A DNA stretch of 29,262 bases, taken from assembly GCA_020049615.1 (NCBI GenBank), contig JAIFKN010000216.1:1-29262 (forward strand). The letters run 5' to 3'. Below the pieces are notes generated by a model. The model saw only the letters and a list, made by a program, of their open reading frames with translations. It was not told the origin of the DNA and ran no database searches. This DNA comes from a bacterium (GTDB lineage: Bacteria > Planctomycetota > UBA11346). A program made the position numbers and the translations under genes. Shown in pieces: positions 18,064 through 25,467 of the stretch; the stretch's first letter is position 1, and every line of letters begins with the position of its first letter.

Positions 18064-18756
18064 ATGCGCACCTCCACCCTCATCGTCTGCTCGCTCCTCT
18101 GCTCGCTCCTCGGCTCCCTCCGGGCCGAGGACCGGCCGTCGCGCATGGATGCGGCCGTCGAACTCGCCGGCGGCAAGGTCTACGTCTTCGCCGGTGGTCG
18201 TTACAGCCGCTTCGACATGGGCGCCGGCGCTACCGATGCCGGCTATCCCAAAGCCATCGATCAGCAGAGCTGGCCCGGCCTGCCCTGGACGGACGGCGTC
18301 GATGCGGCCGTCAGCTACGGCAACGGCAAGGTCTACCTGCTCAAGGGTGGAGCCTATGTGCGATTCGACATCACGGCTGACCGGGTCGATCCAGGCTATC
18401 CCAAGCCGATCGATCAGGTGACCTGGCCGGGTCTGCCCTGGACTTCGGGCATCGACGCCGCGGTCAACGGCGGCAATGGGAAGATCTACCTGTTCAAGGG
18501 CTCGGAGTATGTTCGCTTCGACATCCAGGCGGATCGGGTCGACCCTGGGTATCCCAAGCCGATCGACCAGACCACCTGGCCCGGCCTTCCGTGGACCTCC
18601 GGCATCGACGCCGCGGTCGAGGCGGGCGGCGGCAAGATGTACCTGTTCAAGGGTGGCCAGTATGTGCGCTTCGACCTGGCTTCCGACCGGGTCGAAGCGG
18701 GCTATCCCAAGCCGATCGACCAGACGACCTGGCCAGGACTCGACCTCCGGCACTGA
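18064..18756 (+). CDS. Secreted four-blade hemopexin-repeat protein
   Basis: A 230-residue protein with a signal peptide (residues 1-21, ending SLRAE) and four consecutive hemopexin-type repeats of 50-51 residues (about 28-77, 78-128, 129-179, 180-229). Each has the pattern DAAV, then KxYxFKGxxYxRFD, DRVDPGYPKPID and WPGLPW. Four repeats make one complete beta-propeller. Repeats 2-4 are very alike, suggesting recent internal duplication. Hemopexin propellers bind metal ions, heme or proteins outside the cell; bacterial examples such as photopexins have no settled function. The start at 18064 begins the signal peptide. It may be co-transcribed with the two-component genes upstream; the polyketide synthase operon starts 51 bp downstream behind a separate promoter-like motif. 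Confidence 0.9.
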   Translation: MRTSTLIVCSLLCSLLGSLRAEDRPSRMDAAVELAGGKVYVFAGGRYSRFDMGAGATDAGYPKAIDQQSWPGLPWTDGVDAAVSYGNGKVYLLKGGAYVRFDITADRVDPGYPKPIDQVTWPGLPWTSGIDAAVNGGNGKIYLFKGSEYVRFDIQADRVDPGYPKPIDQTTWPGLPWTSGIDAAVEAGGGKMYLFKGGQYVRFDLASDRVEAGYPKPIDQTTWPGLDLRH

Positions 18757-18757
18757 G

Positions 18758-18773
18758 GGGTACCGAGGTACCC
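18758..18773. promoter_or_regulatory. Candidate operator upstream of the type III polyketide synthase operon
   Basis: GGGTACC-GA-GGTACCC is a perfect 7-bp inverted repeat lying just after the hemopexin stop and 35 bp before the polyketide synthase start. Positions 18759-18772 match the 16469-16482 motif at 12 of 14 bases with the same spacing. A GC-rich inverted repeat (CCGGCCGTCCGGCCGG) follows at once. Confidence 0.5.
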
Positions 18774-18807
18774 TTCCGGCCGTCCGGCCGGTCGCCACCA
18801 TGCGGAC

Positions 18808-19866
18808 ATGCCCGCATGGATCTCGCAGCTCGGTCACGCCCTTCCCGGAGCGCCGCTGGCCCAGGAGGATGTCACCCGCTGGCTGGAGGCGCGCTTGCCT
18901 CCCGGGGCGGACCCGCAGCGGCTGCGCCTGTTCGCCCGGCGCTCCGGCGTCGAGACCCGGCACGCGGTCATCGACCTGCTCGGCGGCGAGGGCGACGAAC
19001 TCTATCCGGTGGGACGTCCGCACGCCGACACCCAGGTGCGCAGCCGGGCTTTCGCCCGCCTCGCCCTGCCCCTGGCCATGGCGGCGGTGCGGGCAGCCTG
19101 CCCGGACGGTCCCGGCCGCATCACCCATCTGGTGGTCGCGACCTGCACCGGCGTCGTCGCTCCAGGCCTCGACCTGCAACTGATCCAGGCTCTGGGCCTG
19201 CCGCGCTCGACCCGCCGGACCATGGTGACGTTCATGGGCTGCTATGCCGCGATGCCGGCGTTGCGTGTGGCTTGGGATGCGGTGCGCGCCGATCCCACGG
19301 CTCGCGTCCTGGTGGTGTGCTGCGAGCTCTCCTCGCTGCATCTGCAGACCGGACCCGATGATGACGCGCTGATCGCCGCCTGCCTCTTCGCCGATGGAGC
19401 CTCGGCTGCCATCGTCGAGGGGGGCGATGCCCCGGTCGGCCGCGGCCTGCGCATCGAGCGCGACCTCTGCGCCGTCGTCCCGGACACCGCTGACGCGATG
19501 GCTTGGATCGCCGCCGCCGACGGCTTCCGCCTGCGCCTCTCGCCGACCGTCTCCCGTGCGCTCGGCGGCGTGCTGCCCGAGCTCACCGATGAACTGCTCG
19601 GCGGTGTACCACGGGCGCAATGCCGATTCGCCGTCCATCCGGGCGGCCCGCGCATCCTCGACGATGTGCTCAAGGCCCTCGACCTGCCGGCCGACGCCCT
19701 GACCGACAGCCGCGAGGCGCTGCGCGTCGCCGGCAATCGCAGCAGCGGCACCATCCTGGCTGTAATCGACGCGATGTGCCGCCGTTCCTGGAGCGGACCG
19801 ATCGCCGCCTACGCCTTTGGTCCCGGCCTGACCGCCGAGGGCCTCCTCCTGACCCGCAACCCCTGA
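18808..19866 (+). CDS. Type III polyketide synthase (chalcone/stilbene synthase-like; alkylpyrone or alkylresorcinol type)
   Basis: A 352-residue homodimeric-type ketosynthase. The catalytic triad is complete: Cys145 in FMGCYAAMPAL, His277 in VHPGGPRILD and Asn310 in AGNRSSGTIL. The C-terminal FGPGLTAEGLLL loop and ATCTGVVAPGLD are also typical. Bacterial homologues condense a fatty acyl-CoA with malonyl-CoA units to alkylpyrones or alkylresorcinols. It is the first gene of a five-gene operon with YceI, an MMPL exporter, a redoxin-like protein and a UbiE-like methyltransferase. These imply a lipid-like, methylated product that is moved out of the cytoplasm. Product identity is inference; starter-unit preference cannot be read from sequence alone. 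Confidence 0.92.
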   Translation: MPAWISQLGHALPGAPLAQEDVTRWLEARLPPGADPQRLRLFARRSGVETRHAVIDLLGGEGDELYPVGRPHADTQVRSRAFARLALPLAMAAVRAACPDGPGRITHLVVATCTGVVAPGLDLQLIQALGLPRSTRRTMVTFMGCYAAMPALRVAWDAVRADPTARVLVVCCELSSLHLQTGPDDDALIAACLFADGASAAIVEGGDAPVGRGLRIERDLCAVVPDTADAMAWIAAADGFRLRLSPTVSRALGGVLPELTDELLGGVPRAQCRFAVHPGGPRILDDVLKALDLPADALTDSREALRVAGNRSSGTILAVIDAMCRRSWSGPIAAYAFGPGLTAEGLLLTRNP

Positions 19867-19873
19867 GGGAACC

Positions 19874-20386
19874 ATGCTCCGACTCATCCTCGTCTGCTGC
19901 GCCACCGGTCTCGCCGCGGTCGACTACACCATCGACCCGGCGCAATCGACGGTCGGCTTCTCCGGCACCAGCACGCTGCACGACTTCACCGGCACGGCCA
20001 AGCTGGTCGCCGGCACCATCCATCTCGACGCCACGGCTCCGAGCGGCGTGGTCGAGGCTGATGCGGCGAGCATGACCACCGCGGACAAGGACCGCGACGA
20101 GCGCATGCACAACTTCGTCATGGACGTCCCGACCCACCCGCGCGTCCGCTTCGACCTCACCGGCTGGACGCCGAGCGCGACCGGCGGGACCGCGACCGGC
20201 ACCTGGACCATGGTCGGCGTGGCCAAGCCGGTGACCTTCCCCGTGACCATCGCCGGCGGCCGGGCCAAGGCCCACCTCGACCTCAACATCCGCGACTGGA
20301 AGATCCGCACGCCGCGCATCATCTTCGTCACCGTCGGCGACATCGTCGGCGTCGACCTGGACCTGGCTCTGACCGCCAAGCCATGA
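19874..20386 (+). CDS. YceI family periplasmic protein
   Basis: A 170-residue protein with a signal peptide (cleavage probably near residues 14-16, before VDYTIDPAQS) and one YceI domain: DYTIDPAQSTVGFSG, STLHDFTGTAK, DERMHNFVMDV and a TMVGVAKPVTFPV strand. YceI lipocalin-like barrels bind isoprenoid or other long-chain lipids in the periplasm. The ribosome binding site GAGGGA overlaps the polyketide synthase stop, and the stop overlaps the next start (ATGA), so it is translated with its neighbours. In this setting it may carry the polyketide-derived lipid between membrane and exporter (inference). Confidence 0.9.
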   Translation: MLRLILVCCATGLAAVDYTIDPAQSTVGFSGTSTLHDFTGTAKLVAGTIHLDATAPSGVVEADAASMTTADKDRDERMHNFVMDVPTHPRVRFDLTGWTPSATGGTATGTWTMVGVAKPVTFPVTIAGGRAKAHLDLNIRDWKIRTPRIIFVTVGDIVGVDLDLALTAKP

Positions 20387-22545
20387 CTCCGGGCGGTTGG
20401 CGCCGGTACCTGCCGTTGCTGCTGCTGATCGCCGCCGGCCTGGCCGCCGTCCCCTTCGCGGGCCAAGTTGTCGTCGCCAACGGCAACAGCTCCTGGATCG
20501 ACGCCCAGGGGCCATCGGCCATCGCGCTGGCCCAGGTCGAGTCCCGCTTCGGCCGCCAGGATGGCTTCGTCATCATGGTGTCCGCGGCCGACGTCCTCGA
20601 TGGGCCGGTGGTGGCCTGGCAGCGGCGCATCGGCGAAACCGTCACCGCCCTGCCCGGCGTCGCCGGCATCGACAGCCTGGCCACCGTGCGGGACGTGCAG
20701 CTGGATGAAGGCGAACCCGTGCCGGTGGCGCTGCTGTCCCAGCCGCGCGAACGCGTCCTTGGCCATCCCCTGTACCGCAACCTGCTGGTCGCCGCCGATG
20801 GCCGGGCGGCGGGCATCCTCGTCCGCCTCGCCACCACGGTCGATGCCGATGCCGGCATCGCCCTGGAATCGAGCTTGCGCGCTCTGCTGGCCTCCACGCC
20901 GCCGCCGGCCGGGGCCGAGGCCGTGCTCGGCGGCCTGATGTGCCAGCAGCAGGCGATCAACCGCGCGGTCGCCGCCGACCAGAGCCTGACCGTGCCGGCC
21001 AGCCTGGTGCTGCTCGCTGTCGTGCTGCTGAGCGTGCTGCGCGACCTGCGCCTGGCCGCGCTGGCCCTGGTCGCGGTCGGTGGCGCCTTGGCCTGGACCT
21101 TCGCGGCGCTGGCCCTGGCTGGCCGGCCGGTGGACGCGATCCTCGGGCTGCTGCCGCCGCTGGTCATGGGCATCGGTGTCGCCACCAGCCTGCATCTGTC
21201 CTTCGCCATGGCCGAAGCGGTTTCCGGTGGCGATCCGCGTCCGGGACGGGCGGCATTGCGCCACACCTTCATGCCCCTGCTGCTGGCCACTGTCACCACC
21301 ATGGCCGGCATCGGCGGGCTGTGGTGGGGCGCGGTGCCGGCGGTCCGCGACTTCGCCCTGTGGGGCGCGCTGGCCGTGCTGCTGGCCGCGGTGTGGCCGT
21401 TCCTGCTGCTGCTGGCAGCCGTCCCGTTGGTGCCGCCGGCGGTGTGGACCCGGCTGCAGGATGGCTGGGCCGGGCGGAGGCTCGGAGCAGTCCTGGGCCG
21501 GACGGCGGGCAGTTGCGTCCGCCACCGACGCTGGGTCCTGGCCTTCTATGCGGTGGCGATCATCGCCGGCCTGCTCGCCTGCAGCCGCCTGCGTGTCGAT
21601 GCCGACTTCGTCCATGCCCTGCCGGAAAGCGACCCGGTCCGCCAGGCGCACGCCGCCATCGACCGCCAGCTCACCGGCACGCTGGCTTGCGACATCCTCA
21701 TCGATCCCGGGCATGCGCCGACCACTGCGGACCTGGCCGCCCTGGCCAAGCTCACCACCACGCTGCGCGCGGATCCCGGCTTCGTCCACGTCCTCTCGCT
21801 GGCTGATGCGGTGGACCTGGTGCGCGGCGGTTCCGCCCGCGATGCGGCGGCCGTGGCGGCCGACCTGCGGCTGTTCGCCCGCGAGGTGCATGAGCGCTTC
21901 GTCGGCTCCGCGCAGGTTCCCGGTCCCGGAGCGACCCTGCGGCTGCAGGCGCGCCAGTCGGACGGCAGCGTTGCCGACGCCAGCGCCGCGGCCCGACGGG
22001 CGGAGGCGGCCGCCCGCGCCGCCTTCCCCGGCGCCACGGTGGCGGTGGCGAGCGGTGCGCTGCTGCTCGACGAGACCACCAGCCGCATCGTCCCGGCCAT
22101 CGCCCAGGGCCTGGTCGTCTCGCTGGCGGCCAACGTGATCCTGCTGCTGATCTTCCTGCGCCGGTCGTGGCTGGCCCTGGCCGCCCTGCCGCTCGCGGGC
22201 CTGCCGCTGCTGTTCACCTATGCCGGCCTGCCCGCCTTGGGCTGGCCGCTGGATGTGGGGATCTCGATGATCGCCTGCGTCGCCCTCGGCATCATCATGG
22301 ATGACGCCATCCACATGGCCTACGCCCTGCACCGGCACGACGATGCGGCCGATGCCGCCCGGAGCATCGGCCCGGTGCTGACCGCCGCCTGCCTCGCCCT
22401 GTCGGTGGCGTTCAGCGCCTGCGCCCTTGGCGGCTTCTCGTATACGCGCCGTTTCGGCGTCCTGCTCGCCGCCGCCTTCATCGTCGGCCTGATCGTCAAC
22501 CTGACCCTGGCCCCAGCCATCCTGCGAAAAGGGAGGAAGCCATGA
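20383..22545 (+). CDS. MMPL/RND superfamily lipid exporter
   Basis: A 720-residue inner-membrane protein with the RND/MMPL layout: one N-terminal helix (LPLLLLIAAGLAAV), a large external loop, a five-helix bundle (about residues 205-365), another single helix (WVLAFYAVAIIAGLLAC), a second external loop and a final bundle ending VLLAAAFIVGLIVNLTLAPAIL. The GIIMDDAIHMAYAL segment in the last bundle has the acidic residues typical of proton coupling. Relatives export lipids, hopanoids or lipid-linked metabolites. It overlaps yceI and the next gene by ATGA, so stoichiometric production is likely. The obvious cargo is the product of the type III polyketide synthase pathway (inference). Confidence 0.88.
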   Translation: MTPGGWRRYLPLLLLIAAGLAAVPFAGQVVVANGNSSWIDAQGPSAIALAQVESRFGRQDGFVIMVSAADVLDGPVVAWQRRIGETVTALPGVAGIDSLATVRDVQLDEGEPVPVALLSQPRERVLGHPLYRNLLVAADGRAAGILVRLATTVDADAGIALESSLRALLASTPPPAGAEAVLGGLMCQQQAINRAVAADQSLTVPASLVLLAVVLLSVLRDLRLAALALVAVGGALAWTFAALALAGRPVDAILGLLPPLVMGIGVATSLHLSFAMAEAVSGGDPRPGRAALRHTFMPLLLATVTTMAGIGGLWWGAVPAVRDFALWGALAVLLAAVWPFLLLLAAVPLVPPAVWTRLQDGWAGRRLGAVLGRTAGSCVRHRRWVLAFYAVAIIAGLLACSRLRVDADFVHALPESDPVRQAHAAIDRQLTGTLACDILIDPGHAPTTADLAALAKLTTTLRADPGFVHVLSLADAVDLVRGGSARDAAAVAADLRLFAREVHERFVGSAQVPGPGATLRLQARQSDGSVADASAAARRAEAAARAAFPGATVAVASGALLLDETTSRIVPAIAQGLVVSLAANVILLLIFLRRSWLALAALPLAGLPLLFTYAGLPALGWPLDVGISMIACVALGIIMDDAIHMAYALHRHDDAADAARSIGPVLTAACLALSVAFSACALGGFSYTRRFGVLLAAAFIVGLIVNLTLAPAILRKGRKP

Positions 22546-23084
22546 TCCGCCTGCTGTTCGCCCTGCTGTTCTGCGTCACGCTTGCCGCCGCCGATTCCGC
22601 CCCGCTGGACGACCTCGTGCTTCCCGATCATCGCGGTGGGACCTGCCGGCTCGACACCGTGCATGACCGCCTGCTGATGTACTTCCGTACCGGCGAGCGC
22701 ATGGCGGCGAAGCGCTGCGACCAGGTGCTCTCGAAGCGGCTCGGGGCCGGTCGGCCGCTGGTGCGCGTCATCGATGGCCGCGAATACAAACCCGAGGACC
22801 GGGCCGCCATCACCCAGCGCATCGCGGACGCCGTGGGCGAGGAACCGGTCACCTTCCTGCTCGACTGGGACGGGGCGGTGGCCAAGCGCCTCTCGCTGCC
22901 CGACGCTCCGCTGCAGTTCGTCGGTTTCACCGCCGATGGTCGCATGACCGGTTCCACGCCATGCGCCTTCGATCGCGACAACCTGGGCCGGGTGCTGCCG
23001 CTGCTGCCGGCGCTCGACCAGTCGGCCTTCACCCCTGACGAACTCGCCGTCGTCAAACGCTCCGCCAAGGACGCCCGCCCATGA
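22542..23084 (+). CDS. Secreted redoxin-like protein without redox cysteines
   Basis: A 180-residue protein with a signal peptide (MIRLLFALLFCVTLAAADS). The remainder resembles a thioredoxin/redoxin fold (PLDDLVLPDHRGGTCRLD, a DRLLMYF strand, then VTFLLDWDGAVAKRLSLPDAPLQFVGFTADGRM) but has no CxxC or peroxidatic cysteine at the expected place. It may be a structural or binding derivative rather than an enzyme. It has a strong ribosome binding site (GGGAGG at 22531-22536) and overlaps both neighbours by ATGA. It sits between the exporter and the methyltransferase. Function unknown; fold assignment is moderate. Confidence 0.7.
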   Translation: MIRLLFALLFCVTLAAADSAPLDDLVLPDHRGGTCRLDTVHDRLLMYFRTGERMAAKRCDQVLSKRLGAGRPLVRVIDGREYKPEDRAAITQRIADAVGEEPVTFLLDWDGAVAKRLSLPDAPLQFVGFTADGRMTGSTPCAFDRDNLGRVLPLLPALDQSAFTPDELAVVKRSAKDARP

Positions 23085-23821
23085 GCCTGATCGACCATCT
23101 CGACCAGCGGACCCACCTCGACGGGGACGCGCACCAGCACCAGCAGTACGTCACCGCCATGTTCGAGGAGATCGCGCCGCGCTACGACAGCTTCACCCGC
23201 TGGTTCAGCTATGGCATGGACGCCGGCTGGAAGCGCGAACTGGTGGCGGCCGTGGTCAGCCACGCGCCACCAGGCGCCCGCGCCGTCCGCGATCTGGCCT
23301 GCGGCACCGGCGACCTCGCGCGCTCGATGGCCGACGCGCTGCCCGAGGCCCGGGTGGAGGGGGTCGACGTGGCCGCCGGCATGATCGCGCGGGCGAAGCC
23401 GCACGCGCGCGTCGCCTTCCGGGTCGGCGACGCCACCCGGTTGCCGGACGAGGATGGCACCGTCGACGTGGTGAGCATCGGGTACGGTCTGCGGAACTTC
23501 CCCGACCACCGCGCCTCGCTGGTCGAGGTGGCCCGCGTGCTGAAGCCGGGTGGCGTCATCGCCATCCTCGAATTCACCCGTCCGCGCTGGCTGCTCTGGC
23601 GCTGGTTCCTGCTCAGCTATCTCTGGGTGGCAGGGATGCTGTATGGTTGGCTGTGGCACCGGCACGGGCCGGTCTACGGCTACATCGCCCACTCCATCGC
23701 TCGATTCGTCACCCGCCGGCAGCTGGTGGCCGACTGTGCCGCCGCCGGACTTGCCATGGTTCATGAGGGTCATGCCCTGGGCGGGGGCATGTGTATCCTG
23801 GTGGCACGCAAGGCGGCATAA
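23081..23821 (+). CDS. UbiE/COQ5-like class I SAM-dependent methyltransferase
   Basis: A 246-residue cytoplasmic methyltransferase. SAM motif I is VRDLACGTGDLARSMA, followed by the acidic strand end VEGVDVAAGM, then the UbiE signatures GYGLRNFPDHRASL and RVLKPGGVIAILEFTRP, and the C-terminal YGYIAHSIARF. UbiE/MenG methylates demethylmenaquinone or the ubiquinone precursor. Being last in a type III polyketide synthase operon, it more likely C-methylates a polyketide-derived ring, although a true quinone role cannot be excluded. The start overlaps the previous stop (ATGA). A perfect palindrome begins at its stop codon. Confidence 0.9.
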   Translation: MSLIDHLDQRTHLDGDAHQHQQYVTAMFEEIAPRYDSFTRWFSYGMDAGWKRELVAAVVSHAPPGARAVRDLACGTGDLARSMADALPEARVEGVDVAAGMIARAKPHARVAFRVGDATRLPDEDGTVDVVSIGYGLRNFPDHRASLVEVARVLKPGGVIAILEFTRPRWLLWRWFLLSYLWVAGMLYGWLWHRHGPVYGYIAHSIARFVTRRQLVADCAAAGLAMVHEGHALGGGMCILVARKAA

Positions 23822-23836
23822 TGCGGCATGCCGCAT
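23821..23836. promoter_or_regulatory. Perfect 16-bp palindrome between the lipid operon and nifA
   Basis: ATGCGGCATGCCGCAT is a perfect palindrome overlapping the last base of the ubiE-like stop codon. With no loop it is more like a protein-binding site than a terminator. The core GCGGCAT/ATGCCGC is also the stem core of the two dispersed repeats. Confidence 0.4.
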
Positions 23837-23924
23837 CATGCAGCACGGCACAAGCGTCCGGTGATGATACCCTGCCGGCAGCCCAGGCATGGCCGATGCG
23901 CATTACACGTTGTTCCCACCTTGT

Positions 23925-23954
23925 CCGGGACTGAGCGGTCCCGGGCGGTCCCGG
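23925..23954. promoter_or_regulatory. Stem-loop and tandem decamer just upstream of nifA
   Basis: CCGGGAC-TGAGCG-GTCCCGG forms a 7-bp stem (23925-23944). Its right part is within a perfect tandem duplication of GCGGTCCCGG (23935-23944, 23945-23954). It ends 16 bp before the nifA start, where it could mask translation initiation or bind a regulator. Confidence 0.45.
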
Positions 23955-23970
23955 TCAGGCGACATCGTGC

Positions 23971-25467
23971 GTGCGACTCGACCTGCTGGTGCGATTGGCC
24001 CGATTCCTGTCGGACGAATCGGATGCCACCCTCGCGCTCGGCCAGGTGCTGCGCTGGCTGCATCGTGACCAGGGCTTCGCCCGCGGCGTGTTCACCATCC
24101 TCAATGACAGTGAGGACGAGGCGGCCGCCGACATCACAGCCGAGGGCGTGCCGCGTGCCGCGGGCGAGCGCATGCGCTATCGTCCTGGCGAGGGGATAAC
24201 CGGCCGGGTGGTGGCGACCAATACCCCGGTCTATCTTGCCGGCATCGGCCCGGGCGACGGCTTCCTCGACCGTTCGGGCCTGAGGCAGGGGCTGGATCTG
24301 GCGCGCATCGCCTTCTTCTGCGTCCCCATCCCATACCGCGGCCGGCCGGTGGGCACCCTGTCCTGCGACCGACACCTCGCCGAGGTCACCGATCCGCACG
24401 GCGATCTGCGGCTGCTCAGCGAGATCGCGCATCTCGTAGGACCATTCATCCAGCGCCGCCGGCTTGAAGATCGATTGGAGGCCTACCAGCAGGTGCAGGC
24501 GGTGGCGCATGACAAGCTGATCGGCCGTTCGCCGGCCGTCGCAGCGGTGCAGCGGCTGGCGGCGCGGGTGGCCACGGTCGACACCTCGGTGCTGATCACC
24601 GGCGAGACCGGCACCGGCAAGGGTGTGCTGGCCAGCTTGATCCACGAACTGTCATCCAGACGCGAGCGTCCATGCATCGAAGTGAATTGCGGCGCCATTC
24701 CTGACACGCTGATCGAAAGCGAACTATTCGGCCACGAGAAGGGTGCATTCACCGGCGCGACCGCCCGCCGGGCGGGCGTCTTCGAACGCGCCGCCGGTGG
24801 CACGGTGTTCCTCGACGAGGTCGGCGAATTGCCGTCCGGAGCCCAGACCCGGCTGCTGCGCGTCCTGCAGACGAAACGATTCGAGCGCGTCGGCGGTTCT
24901 GACACCCTGACCGCCGACGTGCGCATCGTCGCCGCGACCAACCGCGATCTGGAGAAGGACATCGTCTCCGGACGGTTCCGCTCCGATCTGTTCTATCGCC
25001 TCAACGTGTTCCCTATCCACATGCCCCCGCTGCGCGAACGCGGAAAAGCGGACATCATGCTGCTGGCCGACTCCTTCGCCGAGCGTTTCGGCAAGTCCAT
25101 GGGCAAGCCGATCGCGCGTCTCGACACGCCGGCCATCGACATGCTGACCGCCTACCACTGGCCGGGGAACGTGCGCGAGCTGGAGAACGTGATGGAGCGG
25201 GCCGTGGTCATGGCCGAGGGCGACGTCATCCACGGCCACCACCTGCCGCCCTCGCTGCAGATGAACCGCTATGCGGTCAGGCCGGCCGACGACGAGGAGG
25301 GTGGCTTCCTCACCCGCGTAGCCAATTTCGAGATAGGGTTGATCACCGAGGCTCTGAAGGACACGAGCGGCAACCAGAGCCAGGCGGCCAAGCGGCTGGG
25401 CATGACCAAGCGCATGATGCAGTACAAGATCAAGCTGTATGGGATCGACAGTGAACGGTTCCGTTGA
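23971..25467 (+). CDS. nifA: NifA, sigma-54-dependent transcriptional activator of nif genes
   Basis: A 498-residue enhancer-binding protein activating nif promoters. An N-terminal GAF domain (about 1-165, with GEGITGRVVATNTPVY) leads to an AAA+ domain: Walker A GETGTGKG at 211-218, GAFTGA at 258-263 for sigma-54 contact, Walker B TVFLDEVGEL near 278-287 and the WPGNVRELENVMERAV end. A Fis-type helix-turn-helix occupies 463-492 (GNQSQAAKRLGMTKRMMQYKI). The cysteine-rich linker found in oxygen-sensing rhizobial-type NifA is absent, so oxygen sensing by that route is unlikely; no nifL is visible. Start is a GTG at 23971, without a clear Shine-Dalgarno. It overlaps draT by 29 bp. The GAF, AAA+ and HTH order and neighbours support NifA rather than another sigma-54 activator. 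Confidence 0.9.
   Translation: MRLDLLVRLARFLSDESDATLALGQVLRWLHRDQGFARGVFTILNDSEDEAAADITAEGVPRAAGERMRYRPGEGITGRVVATNTPVYLAGIGPGDGFLDRSGLRQGLDLARIAFFCVPIPYRGRPVGTLSCDRHLAEVTDPHGDLRLLSEIAHLVGPFIQRRRLEDRLEAYQQVQAVAHDKLIGRSPAVAAVQRLAARVATVDTSVLITGETGTGKGVLASLIHELSSRRERPCIEVNCGAIPDTLIESELFGHEKGAFTGATARRAGVFERAAGGTVFLDEVGELPSGAQTRLLRVLQTKRFERVGGSDTLTADVRIVAATNRDLEKDIVSGRFRSDLFYRLNVFPIHMPPLRERGKADIMLLADSFAERFGKSMGKPIARLDTPAIDMLTAYHWPGNVRELENVMERAVVMAEGDVIHGHHLPPSLQMNRYAVRPADDEEGGFLTRVANFEIGLITEALKDTSGNQSQAAKRLGMTKRMMQYKIKLYGIDSERFR

Noticed and set aside
23802..23818. TGGCACG near the end of the methyltransferase gene as a sigma-54 promoter for nifA
   Set aside because: The GG-to-GC spacing is one base off and no proper -12 element follows; it is also inside coding sequence.
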